A DNA stretch of 64,000 nt from Aspidapion aeneum (GCA_963576565.1 OY755038.1:183361652-183425651); one strand, 5' to 3'. Positions 1 through 10,862 are shown, counted from the stretch's first letter. The notes: generated by a model from the sequence alone, not told the origin. Made by a program: numbers and translations.

Positions 1-597
1 TTTTGACAAATAATATACCGGGTGTTCCCTTTAACTTTAGAAAGTAGCTGTCAAAATTGTATATAAAGAATGACATCTGTGACTACTGACATAAAATAGG
101 CACATGGTGAACCCTTAACATAATTTTAAAAATCATTCCTAATAAATAAAATTGCAATTGCAATCTTAACCCTTTTGATAATAACCACAACCTCGAAACA
201 CATTAGCAAAGTGTACACGATGGACTTTGTTTTCTTTTATTCTATTTAAGTTTTTTTGCTTTAATTGTAACGTCAACGTTTTGTAAGCAACCCTTCACAG
301 TCAAGCAGAATAAGATGGATCTTGATTTATGTCCTGATTAAAATAACAAAATGGTTTAGTGGTTTTGAAGAGTTCTTTATGCTTTTGTTCATCTTTTGAA
401 ACTAGTCCGACGCGATACAACTTTTAGTTCATTCCAGAACATTGCAGTGTCAATTCATATCAACCAACAAAAGTTTGGCAGACCATTTCATCGATCTTAG
501 TAATTTTTGATAAATATCTTCCGATGATAAATACGAGGACTGTCTTTTATATTTTACAGACATGTACATAGAGGACGATATTGATCAAATGTCCTTA
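1..597. other. Unassigned AT-rich sequence
   Basis: I see no open frame, RNA gene or recognisable element here. The only structure noted is a short inverted match between TTAGAAAGTAGC near position 40 and GCTACTTTCTAA near 1086. This might be the worn ends of a deleted mariner-like element around the transposase scrap at 890-1037, but 12 bases is too little to rely on. Confidence 0.5.
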
Positions 598-605
598 CTA
601 AAACT

Positions 606-799
606 CATTGGCGTATATATGGGGGGGGGGGGGCTGGGGGGCCCGGCCCCCCCCGAAGCTAAGATTTTTTTAGATATTTTCGACATATTTCATGAAGACA
701 AACATAAATAGCATAAAATACACGCCCTCATGGGGTCTCGGGCCACCCCCCATAACTGCCTCGGGCCCACCCCGAAACTTTTTTCTATATACGCCACTG
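606..799. mobile_element. hAT-like MITE, CAGTGGCG family, copy 1
   Basis: A 194-bp non-coding element. Its right end reads TATATACGCCACTG and its left end CATTGGCGTATATA, so the termini are inverted repeats with one mismatch in the first eight bases. It is flanked by a perfect 8-bp direct repeat CTAAAACT (598-605 and 800-807), the target-site duplication length of hAT transposons. The interior has G-runs near the left end and C-runs near both ends, and shares the strings ATATTTCATGAA and ATAGCATAAAATAC with the copy at 23167-23340. With no coding capacity it would have needed transposase supplied in trans. Confidence 0.85.
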
Positions 800-889
800 C
801 TAAAACTTAACCTCAGTTATTACCTAACCTAAATTCAAAACGTGCGATACATATAGTTTTATAGCTACAATGAATTTACTACGAAATTA

Positions 890-1037
890 TTTGATCAAGA
901 ATGCCTTGCTGAGTTGATTTTTGTTTTCGGTGATGAATGAAGCAGCACATCAGTCGACAGTTTCTCGCTGGTATGGAGAATTCAAGCGTGGAAGGATTAA
1001 CCTTAGCGACGATCCAAGGCTAGGTGAACCAAAAACT
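890..1037 (+). pseudogene. mariner transposase N-terminal (helix-turn-helix) fragment
   Basis: From 921 the frame reads MNEAAHQSTVSRWYGEFKRG and then INLSDDPRLGEPKTA, the second helix-turn-helix of mariner-family transposases and the start of the linker (HQSTVSRWY...DDPR.G.PKT is typical). The preceding piece FDQECLAELIFVFGDE is in another frame (890-938) and overlaps the first around 921-938, so a frameshift separates them. Homology stops at 1037, where a perfect hairpin begins. The DDD catalytic domain is absent. In the family this region binds the transposon ends, but this scrap cannot make an active enzyme. Family assignment is firm; subfamily is not. Confidence 0.75.
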
Positions 1038-1072
1038 GCGTGTTGTTTCACTAGCCGAGTGAAACAACACGC
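1038..1072. repeat. Perfect 15-bp-arm hairpin abutting the mariner scrap
   Basis: The 15-base arms GCGTGTTGTTTCACT (1038-1052) and its exact reverse complement (1058-1072) enclose the 5-base loop AGCCG. It begins exactly where mariner homology ends, so it may mark a rearrangement or be the edge of another element. Confidence 0.8.
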
Positions 1073-1099
1073 GAGTTTAAGAAAGCTACTTTCTAACGA

Positions 1100-1634
1100 G
1101 TTGTGTACGCTATTTTTTTACCAACACTTTTGAGCTATACTAATTTCGTCGTCAATAACACGAACTGATTTTTTTACTATTTTACAGGTTGAATTTTTTT
1201 TATATTCACATAGCAGCCAGCTTTGACAACTGTCAAAATAATGTCAAAATATAGTAAAGGGTTCTATACTACTTGGAATTTGATTACGGGCTTTCGTGAA
1301 TTTGTAGAGCGACTTTTTTATGTTAGAGCATATTATTTTAAAACGCTCCGTTTTCGGTCTAGAAGCAAATCATATTACTTTTTGGCAACATACCATTTCC
1401 CCCTAATTTGACCCCGCTAAATCCGAATTTCTCTGTTGCCAACTCAAAAAATCGACAGGTACGGAGAAAATCCCCCCCCAAACCTCCAAAAACCTGTTTT
1501 TTTTCAGTTTTATGCAATTTTCTCGAAAACCAACCTTTTTATCAAAAATTGCAAATAACAGTTTTTTGTGGAGAATAAAATTGCCTTTCCAACGATGTAT
1601 TGGTCAATAAGGTTAGGAAAAGCAAGTAGCTCTT
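1100..1634. other. Unassigned sequence
   Basis: I see no feature here beyond short T-runs. The 62-codon frame at 1223-1411 has no recognisable content. Confidence 0.5.
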
Positions 1635-2351
1635 CAGTGGCGTACGTAAATTGGGATTATTTAGAAAAAACATGTTTATTATAGGTTTTTCAAAATTTTC
1701 TCAATAACTTCACTTTTTAGGAAAAAATATGTAGTATACTTTATTGTACAACATAACATTTTCTTTTAAAAACTTTATTAAAATGTCGGGTTGTTGCCAT
1801 ATTTAAGACTTCAGGGGCGTACTAATATAAACTTATTTTCAAAAATAACTGAAATAATTAGTTTCTCTTGCATATTTAAATATATTTTCCAACTAAGGTT
1901 TTCAGAATAAGACAATTTCTTCTTAAATGATATATGACAAAGTGAGGTTAATGTTATGATAAATACTTCAAAAAGTTTCGTAATTTATACCTACTAAAAT
2001 AAAATGTTTTCAAATCAAAATAAACTGTTTTTTGATTAGATTAGATATTTTGATTTATTTAAATAAGTTCTTTAAAGCAAAAAAACACCGGTGGTTATAA
2101 GAAGAGGGGGCATAGGGGTCATGGCCCTCCCTAAGCAATATTTTTGTGCAGAAAGTAACAGTAGTAACTTTGACACAGGTGTTTTTGGTTATTTTTTAAG
2201 CATATGGAACTAAAAATAAAGTGGTGAATCTTATGCAACGGTTTGAGGAGGGGGGGCATAATCATAATTAGGTACTCATTGGGATCAACAACCAACCTGT
2301 CAACCTGTTAGGAAGTAAGTTGGTAATTTTTGCAATTTACGGACGCCCCTG
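1635..2351. mobile_element. Possible second hAT-like element with CAGTGGCG ends
   Basis: The left end CAGTGGCGTACGTAAATTG (1635) matches the reverse complement of the right end near 2333-2351 (CAATTTACGGACGCCCCTG) at 17 of 19 positions. The 717-bp interior is non-coding and contains G-runs, as in the other CAGTGGCG elements. The flanking 8-mers TAGCTCTT and GAGAGTTT do not agree well, so no target duplication supports it. It could be an old copy or a chance pairing of two ends from the same family. Confidence 0.35.
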
Positions 2352-2439
2352 GAGAGTTTTCTATACTATGGGTCACACTTTGTGACGCACTGTTTAAAAG
2401 GACATTTTATTATCGGGCCCGCCGCCGAAGCCATAAAAG

Positions 2440-2560
2440 GTCGAAAGTACAAAAGGTCGAAAAAAAATCGACAAAACAAAATATTAAAATTAACTTTTCC
2501 GCACGATTTTACTTTTTCGCACCATTTTTACTTTTCCGCACGTCCAAAATGAGAGAATCC
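2440..2560. repeat. Cluster of TTTTCCGCAC-type motifs
   Basis: Short repeats of the form TTTTCCGCACGATTTT and TTTTTCGCACCATTTT occur several times here. The same core (TTTCCGCAC or TTTCCCGCAC) recurs at 2975-3130 and 4700-5010, each time next to Crypton-derived coding sequence. Confidence 0.6.
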
Positions 2561-2617
2561 TCCTCTTCACAATCGTTTCCAAATAAAAACCCGTCGTCCT
2601 AAAGTGCTGCTGTACCG

Positions 2618-2869
2618 ATGCTAGTAGAAGCACCGAAGGAAGAATCCTGTAATGTTTTACAGGCTGTACAGACTAATATTGCTTCCTCCATTCACTACAC
2701 TAGTAATTCTCAGCAGCACACTGATCAAGGCATTTCTGTAGTGGGCCAAACACCAACCAATCAAATTCAAATAAGAAACAACGTTCTTCAAGATGTTGCG
2801 GCATCTGCTATATTGCAGCATGCAACAAACACAAAGTGCACTTTCAATTTCCATATTTACCATCGTTAA
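2618..2869 (+). pseudogene. C-terminal tail of an older Crypton-like copy
   Basis: The 83-codon frame ends ILQHATNTKCTFNFHIYHR. This resembles the tail of the recombinase 1.7 kb downstream, which ends LQTATNCVFNITITNNNN: both have a Q/T/N-rich stretch, then N/K-C-x-F-N-x-x-I near the stop. No recombinase domain lies upstream, so this would be a copy that has lost its 5' part. Like the downstream copy, it is followed within ~200 bp by TTTCCGCAC hairpins. The link rests on a short low-complexity match and is an inference. Confidence 0.45.
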
Positions 2870-2959
2870 CTTTTTTCGTTATTGTTATTTAAATGTTCTT
2901 TACATAAAGTTTCTTAGTAATATACCTAGATAAAAAAATTGTGTTTTATTATTTTTCCG

Positions 2960-3130
2960 TGTATAAAAAAATCGTGTGGAAAAGTTGAAAAATCGTGCGA
3001 GTGCTGAAAAGTTACTTTTTCTACGACCGTGCATATATACCCACTTTCCCGCACGCATTTTAGTTTTGAAAGCTTCACTTTCCCGCCCTAGTGCGGGAAA
3101 ATCACTTTCCCGCACTAGTGCGGGAAAGTA
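2960..3130. repeat. TTTCCCGCAC palindromes between the two Crypton units
   Basis: This stretch contains single motifs and two back-to-back palindromes. The second (3104-3129) is a perfect 26-bp palindrome with half-site ACTTTCCCGCACT. The first (about 3075-3100) is the same with one or two mismatches. The palindromes have no spacer. They may be binding sites, the edges of a short interspersed repeat, or cruciform-forming remnants. Confidence 0.85.
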
Positions 3131-3443
3131 AAACTATGCCAATTTTGGAGTTATTCTATAGGTTTATACCTCAAAAGTCGTAACTATCGACTTGGTACAG
3201 TGTAGGGAATTTAGCAGATAGGCAATCTGATGAATTATAGCTCATTTCAAGTTTTTTATTCAATTTAAAAAAAAAAAACAGAATAATGGATTTTTTTAAA
3301 TATTTCTGCATACCCCCCGTATAGTCATGTCATACAACAACTATCAAGCCAAGCTGTGACAGGTGCTTGGTCCAGTTTGCTATGGCAACCAAGTTATGTT
3401 ATTGTTACTCAAACGTCAAAGCTAGTCAAAGAGCGTCTCTGAA

Positions 3444-4615
3444 GTGACAGAACTGCCTTTTATTTTGAATAAAATGGATTTTTCAATGGACTGTTCCGAA
3501 GATGAACTTCCGGAGTGCATTTTGCAGGCTGCTGAAGATGTGAATGGTGAGCTGCTACCTGCCAAATCGAGACAAAGGTACGAAAAACAGTACAATAATT
3601 TCGTGACATGGTGTAAGGAGAAAGGGGTGAGAATCTACAAAGAAGAAGTCTTCTTGGCATACTTCCTAGACCTGAGCAAGGTCTTGAAATCGAATACCTT
3701 ATGCTCACGCTATTCCATGGTGAAAGGCTTGGTTATAATTAAGCAAAATCTGGACATAAGCAGATTCCACAAGCTAACATCGTTTCTTAAACAAAAAAAT
3801 GTTGGTTTTCACCAAAGATGATATATCGCGGTTTATGTTAGCTCCTGATGAGATTTATTTGATGATTAAAGTGAGTACCATTTTTGCTTTGGCTTGTGCT
3901 CTCCGCAGGGCGGAGCTTTTAAATATCACTCTGGATGACATACAGGATAAAGGAAGTCTGATCGTTGTTAAGATCTCCGACACTAAAAATCATTCCTCAA
4001 GATCCTTCGTTTTATCCGAAGAAATAAATAATGGATCTTTTTTGATGCTGTATAGAAAGTACGCAAATTTGAGACCTCCTACTACTCCGCACCGCCGGTT
4101 TTTCATTTATTATAAAAAAGGAAAATGTTCCAATCAGTGTGTAGGAGTGAACACTTTTGGAAAGATGCCATCAGAGATCGCTGCATATTTGCGCCTACCT
4201 AACCCAGAACGTTATACCGGCCATAGCTTCAGACGTTCTTCAGCAACGTTCCTAGCAGATTCAGGTGAAGGCATAACAAAGATAAAACGCCTTGGTGGGT
4301 GGAAGTCCACTGCTGTCGCTGAGGGGTATTTGGAAGATTCCGAGAAACAGAAAGAGAACATCTCGAGTAAGATTCTTTCATCTACCTATGACCTGCAATC
4401 GTTGCCAGCACCGTCATCGTCAACTGCTGCCGTCAACGTCCACTGGAAGAGTCCTGCAGACCCAGACGCCATCTTTGCGCACTTTCGATTCTACAAGCGG
4501 CCACCAGATGCGAGAATTACCACCATCGAACTCCACTACACCGGCAATTCTGAATAATCTTCAAACTGCAACAAATTGTGTTTTTAATATCACTATTACC
4601 AATAATAATAATTAG
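3444..4615 (+). pseudogene. Crypton-type tyrosine recombinase (broken)
   Basis: Encodes a single-domain tyrosine recombinase like those that mobilise Crypton DNA transposons by cutting and rejoining DNA through a tyrosine. The N-terminal SAM-like DNA-binding part is at 3474-3799 (SRQRYEKQYNNFVTWCKEKG). The catalytic part follows with the first Arg in ALRRAEL, the H-x-x-R box as GHSFRR, a GW motif (LGGWKS), and the nucleophile candidate Tyr in VAEGYLEDS. Two frame breaks are visible. One is in an A7 run at 3793-3799 joining the two halves. The other is near 4500-4540, after which the conserved-looking tail ATNCVFNITI lies in another frame and ends at 4615. All R/H/R/Y residues survive, so decay is recent or the A7 indel is an assembly error. 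No long terminal repeats are expected for Cryptons and none were seen. Confidence 0.8.
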
Positions 4616-4704
4616 TATTTTATTTATGTTCAAATAAAATATTTTTTCAAAAGTAAATTTGTGGTATTGTAACATCGATCGAAGAAAAAATAATGTTCCT
4701 AACT

Positions 4705-5012
4705 CATGCGGAAAGTGTCTTTCCCACCCTCGACTGCTTGCCCGAACTCCGCTCCGCGTCGTTCGGGTCAACTGCAGTCGCATGTGGGAAAGTATCACTT
4801 TCCACACTTGTTAGGAAAATAACTATTTCCGCACGATTTTGTTTTGTTAAAATGAAGATATTCAGGACTAATTAAATGATTTATGTGATGTTATGTGAAG
4901 ATAGACTTGCAAAAAACTATCTTTTCCACACTTGACGGCTTGCCCGAACTTCGCTCCGTGTCGTTCGTGCAACTGCCGTCGCGTGCGGAAAAGTACCACT
5001 TTCCGCACTTAG
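4705..5012. repeat. Two ~95-bp hairpin repeats with TTTCC(G)CAC ends
   Basis: Two diverged copies (about 4710-4806 and 4917-5010) share the order TTTCC.CAC, then CTTGCCCGAACT.CGCTCC, then CGTCGTTCG, then CAACTGC.GTCGC, then GTGGGAAAG or GTGCGGAAAAG, ending with another TTTCC.CACTT. Each can fold on itself: GGCTTGCCCGAAC pairs with a GTTCG...AACTGCCGTC type arm. They sit just 3' of the recombinase, as the TTTCCCGCAC palindromes do after the older copy. Confidence 0.75.
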
Positions 5013-5428
5013 TAACTATTCCAAAGTAGTTTTTACCTTAATAGCTGGAAAGCAATGGTTAGGGAATAGTAATTTAAAGAACAAGTTTTGAAAAATTTTG
5101 TTTCACTGGCGAGACAGTATGTTGGACCGATTTCTAGGCGAGGCCAAATGGGCCATCCTGTAGCAAAAATGATATTCGCGGGTACGCTTTTTAGAATTTT
5201 TTGAGAACGGCAATGTGATAAGAAATGTCTACACCATAAAAATGTTCAATAGTTTTATTTGAATTTATTTTGTATCGGAATTTTTGCGAAGCAATTTGTT
5301 TGTGTGCCTCTATTCAGTATAACAGTTGCGTCTCTTAGCGATTTTCATTAAGTAAAAAAGGAGTTTTTTAAGCAAAAGTTCAAAAATAAGAGTTCTACCT
5401 ATTATGGAAGAGCGAAATATAAGAAAAG
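5013..5428. other. Unassigned sequence
   Basis: I see no gene or repeat that I recognise between the hairpin repeats and the TA-flanked element that starts at 5431. Confidence 0.5.
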
Positions 5429-6560
5429 TACACTGAAAAAATTGTGTGTGAATTCACTTTGACTTTGTGAAATTACATATTAATTTTACAATAAGTTAAA
5501 TTAAATTTATCATAACAATACAGTAAATTTTCTTTTCTCAAAAAAAAAATACACAATATTTATGAATAACCAAATAAGTTTGAATTTACGCTTTTTGAAA
5601 TACATATTTTAAATGAATGACTTTGACATGGATATGCCTTTGTCATTGTTTATCATGGCATTTATTTATTTGCTTGTTATGTAAAACTTTTCGATTTCCT
5701 AATGATTTTTTACAATAAAGTTCATTTAAAATCGAAAAATACCAGTGGTAATCTTTTTAGAACCAAATTACATTACAAAAAAATAATTTTTTCATTTTAT
5801 AATTTTTGTAAACACATCTTAAATTTGCCGAATATAATCAGCAACAGGTGTAGGTGAGCCGATTACTTTCCACGCAGGAACGAACACATTCGCTTCTGCT
5901 TTAAATTTAATTTTTGTGTAGCTTATGAAACGGCTCTGAAAAATTAAGGATACAAGAATATAGTAAAAACAATCTCAGAACCGACATTATTTTAAAAAAA
6001 TATATATTCATCAACCGTCATTCCAACTAGAATATTATTAAACACAATCAGCTGTGGTGTGACGTGATCTTTAAAGAGAAATTCAGCCTCCGCTGTGACG
6101 TCAATAAAGTTGTAAATCGTGGCCCGTCCGTTTATACTCCATTTCTGTTTCGGAAATATGTTTATATCATGTCAGTCACAAAAGTGTAACTTCCTATGGC
6201 AAAGACTATACATCAAGCTAATGACTCAGCAATTTTGGAACATTTTAACACACTTTTAAGAATTTGAAGTGGAATAATAAAAGAGTCAAAATTGCTATAT
6301 AATACTAGATGTTCAAACCAGTGGTACAAATTAGGCTTAATTCTAGGATAATAACTATTCCTTTTTAGTGTTTGGAAAGAACTTTTTTTATTATTATAAA
6401 GAAATATTTAGTTTGTAACTGACATAATATATTATATTTTCTTGCAGAAATTCAAAACTACAATGCATAATGAAATAAGCAGTGTCGGTTTCAAAAAAAT
6501 ATCTGCGAATACCTTACCGCGCAGCCTTAATCCACCCACGCAAAGCCCACGCTTGTCTAA

Positions 6561-6869
6561 AGGCCGCTTGACATGGTGCATGACACGCTGCAAATATTTG
6601 CAAGCAAAAAAATTTCGCTCAAATTGTTGCCTGCAAAAAATCTTCTATTCGTTTGACATTGTGCATGGCCATGCATTGATTCCCCAGAATCTAGGTAAAA
6701 ATTCCCCAGTTTGCATGCAAGTACAGTTTGCATGCAAAAGAATGGCACCAGACCGATAAAAATGGATTGCCTGCAACAATCAGCTGGATTTGTACTGCGC
6801 ATGCACCTGGGCAAAATTTCATGCCATTTGCCTGCAAATTTTATTGTCATGCACCATGTCAAGCGGCCT
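6561..6869 (+). mobile_element. PIF/Harbinger-type MITE, copy A
   Basis: A 309-bp element with terminal inverted repeats starting AGGCCGCTTGACATGG and extending about 25 bp (to TGCATGACA). The 3-bp target duplication is TAA (6558-6560 and 6870-6872), matching the TTA/TAA preference of PIF/Harbinger elements. Multiple GCATGCAA and TGCAGGCAA motifs fill the interior and could be transposase-binding subterminal repeats. A near-identical copy lies in opposite orientation at 30526-30833. Open frames across it on both strands are by-products of the repeats. Confidence 0.88.
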
Positions 6870-7084
6870 TAAAACAATTCCATGGCTAAAACGGCGCGAC
6901 GCAAATCCGAGAATGAAATTATCTAAAATAGCGCATAGACGTGGTTTGACACAAGCGCGACCATTGCATTCGCAGAACTAGACTGCGCGGTTTGAATTTC
7001 AGGAATACTTTTTAGCAGTTAACGCCGCTAATAGCAATGTGAAAATATATTAAAATCGATTAATTTTAAAATTCTAATTCACTC

Positions 7085-7480
7085 CCCTCCCCTATGCAGA
7101 AGCGCTAGAGAGCTGAGCTTTGGCAGACTGATAGGAAATATGATGAAACTATTAGAAAAAATGTAAAAACAGCAAAGTTTTAATTAACTTCCCTCACCTA
7201 TAAATGTAAAATTATGTAAAAGTAACATTGCCCACTTCCGGAAATCCGAGAGAGCTGATCTTTGGAAGGCCGATAGGAATTATCATTAAACTCTAGAAAA
7301 AAATTAAAAAACCCTAAAATTTTAATAATTTTCCCTCCCCTATAAATGTAAAGTTATGTAAAAGTAACATTGCCTACTTCAAGGAACGCTAGAGAGCTTT
7401 GGAAGGCTGATAGGAACTATAATAAAACCATAGGAAAAAATTAAAAATCCTCAAAATTTTTAATAAGGTATTGCAAAAGT
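7085..7480. repeat. Tandem repeat, about 140-bp unit, three copies
   Basis: The string AGAGAGCT..(GATC)TTTGG.A..C.GATAGGAA recurs at about 7109, 7248 and 7391, and TATAAATGTAAA.TTATGTAAAAG recurs with it, giving a period of 139-143 bp. An inverted relative of one unit occurs at 36230-36440. Non-coding; origin unknown. Confidence 0.7.
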
Positions 7481-7649
7481 TTTGAAAAATATCCCGCATA
7501 TTTTACTTCTTGTATATGATCCAAATCCTTTAAAAAAAGAGTGAACAAAAACATTTCATGTAAAAAAAAACCGAGCCAAATCATTTGTGACTTTATACAT
7601 CAGTACTCATCCGTCAGTTAATAAATTCACAAGTTTTTTTTTCAGTGTA

Positions 7650-9624
7650 GAGATTTAGGATGAGAAAACTTTTAGGTGCGTCTCCATTTAAGAAAAATAC
7701 ATGATCACCAGAACTGCTTTTAAGAGTATTTCTTCCAAATGGACAAATTTTAGAGAGTAACCGCAAGACAGGTTTAATCGGCTATCAGACATCACATGAG
7801 TAAAGACTTGTTCACTAGTAGAGCAATTCTCGAACTCTAAATTTATTTCGAACCTCAACAGTGCTATAGCTATAGCAGAAGTCGCGAGCCGGCGAGAAAG
7901 CTACTAACACGTGAGTAAATTTTCACTGGACCACAAACTCACGACAGTACTCTTAAATGGACAATGACTAGAAACTAACTGTCGATGTAGAGAAGAGTAT
8001 TCTGCGATTTATATGATGTGGACACGCATATTTAAACGACTCTTCGCCGCACGGAGGAGTTTCTGTATAATAAAACCCGTTAAAAGTAAAAATTACCAAC
8101 TACTCTAACCATTTTTTGTTCTCTACATGCATCGTGTCATGAGGTCAGTCGAAACTTAATGAATTTTGGAATTTTGGAAAGCCTTTGTTCTTGACATTTG
8201 TTTTGAGGTGTTAGTTAGTGTGGTTCTTGTGTTTTCGTGTGGCTCATATATTAGAAAAACCAATTATTGAAAATGGAAATAGAAGGTATTTATCATACTT
8301 TAAAATGTAATTTTATTCCTTTCTGGTTTACATATTACGTTAACAAAATATTTTAAAATGGTCTATTTGGATATTTATATTTGCCTATTTTGCCTTAACA
8401 AAGCGTTTTAGTTGCCTGCCGGGTTTCTTTAGTAGAAATGAAGCTTAGGCTTATGTCAATTATGCCTTATAAAAAAATTGTCCGCCTACGTCCGCCATTT
8501 TGGCTTATATACAGTGGATGCTGGCGACGTTATAAATTGGGGGGGCAGAAATTTATATTGCATGGAAAAGGAGAAAAAAAAACTTACCCAAACAATTATA
8601 TTTTAGCATTTTACAAACAAGCTGCTACTTGGTGTAGTTTTTAGTTTATTTTGTTATAGATAACGTCTATTCGCCCTTCTTTTACATGCGCAAAGTGCTT
8701 GGATTAGCACCAGTTTCAGACTCATCATGGCCCCATAGAGCAACCTCAAAAATCCCACAGAATTTTAAACAGTCTATCAACCTACTAAGTGTATTTTATG
8801 CCACATTGTCATTATGTTCGGTAATGTTTTGCCTATAGGCACTATTCAATTGGCACCTAATATCAGTCTTGCCTATCATAGAAAATTCTATGTGGTTATT
8901 TAAATAAGTAGCAATTACGTTGTGTCTAACTTTTCAATAAAGTGCTTGATATCACACATTCCTTTTGCCACCCACGCAGGATCACTTCGTGGATTGTTGA
9001 TAGTAAGACAAATAAAGCAAAAAAAAAGCATTTCGTTTTTCGCAACCGCAGAACCAGTTTTCAGCATCGTATAATTTTTTATTACTTGCACTAAAATTTT
9101 GGTTAATTTTTAGGTCCGGTCTATGTGGCCCTAAAGATTTAATTTGAAATCGAAGTTCATATGTTAACGTATTTAAATTTGCACAGTTAATTACTGTAAT
9201 CGACGGTATTTATTTCCATTTTATAAATAAACGATAACAAAAATAAACAATGACACGCGACCGGCAATGCTTTTTACACTGACATTCCCCAAATCAAAAC
9301 AAACTCATACGTCTTCACTAAGGATAGAACCGGCAATGTGTAGAAGAGCAACGGACGTTTCCGCACGCTGATGATGGCCGACTTCAACTAAAACAAACAT
9401 TCCTCCCGCTCCTGCTCAAGAACATCGACCCATACGCCGCTGAAGAACGGGTGAAATTGGAACCTTGCTCCGCGCGGCGCTGCCGGCTTGTAATTATTTA
9501 CGGTAAAAAAGTTCTAATTCGCTTGTTGTTAACCACAACCAAAATTAAAGGTTCTTGCTAGTTTGGATTTTTTTTAAACATGGCTAATATGGCAGCATAT
9601 TAACTCTTAGGCACAGTGGTAAAT
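7650..9624. other. Unassigned; a slightly GC-richer patch at 9280-9480
   Basis: No convincing coding sequence. The 68-codon frame at 8438-8644 is unremarkable. The patch at about 9280-9480 is richer in CpG (GCGCGGCGCTGCCGG near 9474) than anything nearby and could be a fragment of a gene 5' region or of another element, but nothing identifies it. Confidence 0.4.
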
Positions 9625-9801
9625 TGTAGAGTCGGGGACTTTTTAAATTGCCGCCCTCGAAAATAAAAATATTCCTATTTGAAATTCGGAAAAGTAGTTT
9701 AAACCATGTAAACATACAAATTAAAAAAAAAATGATTTTTTAATGATTAATTTTGACAGAAAAAAAATACAACGGCTATTTAAAAAGTCCCCGACTCTAC
9801 A
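9625..9801. mobile_element. 177-bp MITE with perfect 24-bp terminal inverted repeats
   Basis: The left end TGTAGAGTCGGGGACTTTTT (continuing AAAT; 9625-9648) is exactly reverse-complemented at 9778-9801. The interior is AT-rich and non-coding. Flanks read GGTAAAT on the left and TAAACAA on the right, and no clean target duplication can be defined, so the superfamily is open. The intact ends suggest a fairly recent insertion. Confidence 0.7.
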
Positions 9802-10282
9802 TAAACAAGTTTGGCTATAATAGCAGTCTAAAAAAAACCTTTCAAGACTAGTAAAAACCTTTCATTTTAAAATGTGTATTGAACAGGTTAGCTTTACTTT
9901 CATCTCATTTTTTTTAAAGAATACTATTTTCGCGTACTTGGCTTTTTTTACATGAAATGTTTTTGTAATGATACGGATTTCGGATTAAGATAACCTACTT
10001 TTTTCTTAATGCTTTATGTTTTACACCAAAATTTACCCACAACTCTGAGATATTTAAAAAAAAATAATTTAATGGAGTTCTAAAGTGTGTTGCAGTTTCT
10101 CAACTGAACTTTATTAGTCTTATGCAAATAAAATGAAACTTTCCTATTCACAACTTTCTCGCCAGTGGCAGCATCTGACTGAAGTTTTAATGGCAAGACT
10201 TATACAAAAAAATTAAAAGTTTATTTGAATAGCTGCATGGCATTAAATGTAATGATTTAATTATTACTAAAAAACTGATATA
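9802..10282. other. Unassigned AT-rich sequence
   Basis: I see no gene, repeat or element end that I can support in this stretch. Confidence 0.5.
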
Positions 10283-10680
10283 CAGGGTGTTTGATATTAT
10301 ATACGGAGGACTTCAGGATGTGATGTCTCGTCTAAAAATATAAAAAAAAGTTTCTAAAAAATCTCCTAATAATTGGTGCGGGTTTTGAAGCGGTAGTGGG
10401 TGTTTTTCTACCCAACTTCTACGCTACTAGAAAAAGTACGGTTTTGAGACGATAATGTTTTCTAACCAAAATTGTACTTTGGTTATAAGCGTTAAAGTCG
10501 ACCGTTATTAAGAAAAAATAACTTATGTTATAAAATATAATCAATTTTTAGAAAAAAAAAATTCTTACTAATTAAACAAAATCTGTATCATGAAAATGGG
10601 TCTTTTAGAGGGTAATAATAAAAACATTGTTTCATATTTTTGGACGAGCTGTCACATACTGTAGTTTCACCTACACTCTG
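10283..10680. mobile_element. TA-flanked MITE with CAGGGTGT-type ends
   Basis: The left end CAGGGTGTTTGAT pairs with a right end whose reverse complement starts CAGAGTGTAGGTGA. About 40 bp inside each end both share TGTGA...CTCGTC.AAAAATAT. TA flanks both sides (10281-10282 and 10681-10682). This is the same general end type (TA then CAGGGTGT) as the foldback at 50192-51461. Non-coding. Confidence 0.5.
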
Positions 10681-10862
10681 TACTGCACAAAGTTATGAAC
10701 TCAGTTTAAACGGAAATTTTATTATCTACAAAAAAGTATCAAATACTTTTTTGACAAATTGCTTTGTTTCTAAGAAAGTTGGTTAAACTTTAAAACTGTT
10801 GAGATGTTTATTTTAAATCAAATATGCTAGAATTCCTCATATTGAAGATGCATAAGGGTACA

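Larger units (their letters stand above)
5431..7647. mobile_element. TA-flanked non-autonomous element with CACTGAAAAAA ends
   Basis: The left end CACTGAAAAAATTGTG (5431) is mirrored by TTTTTTTTTCAGTG ending at 7647, with AATTCAC also shared inside the ends. TA lies on both outer sides (5429-5430 and 7648-7649), as for Tc1/mariner-type insertions. The interior is non-coding and holds the nested Harbinger MITE at 6561-6869 and the tandem repeat at 7085-7480. The termini are short and A/T-rich, so this call is moderate. Confidence 0.45.

Noticed and set aside
2618..2869. An independent host gene at 2618-2869
   Set aside because: Only a Q/T/N-rich stretch with a Crypton-like tail. No start context or upstream exon is seen, so it is kept as a relic.
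6442..6981. Three ~60-105-codon frames over the Harbinger MITE
   Set aside because: They are read through terminal inverted repeats and recur in the inverted copy at 30.5 kb on the opposite strand, so they reflect repeat sequence, not coding.
9280..9480. CpG island or promoter of a host gene
   Set aside because: No downstream exon, core promoter or TATA/Inr arrangement could be supported; the GC rise is slight.
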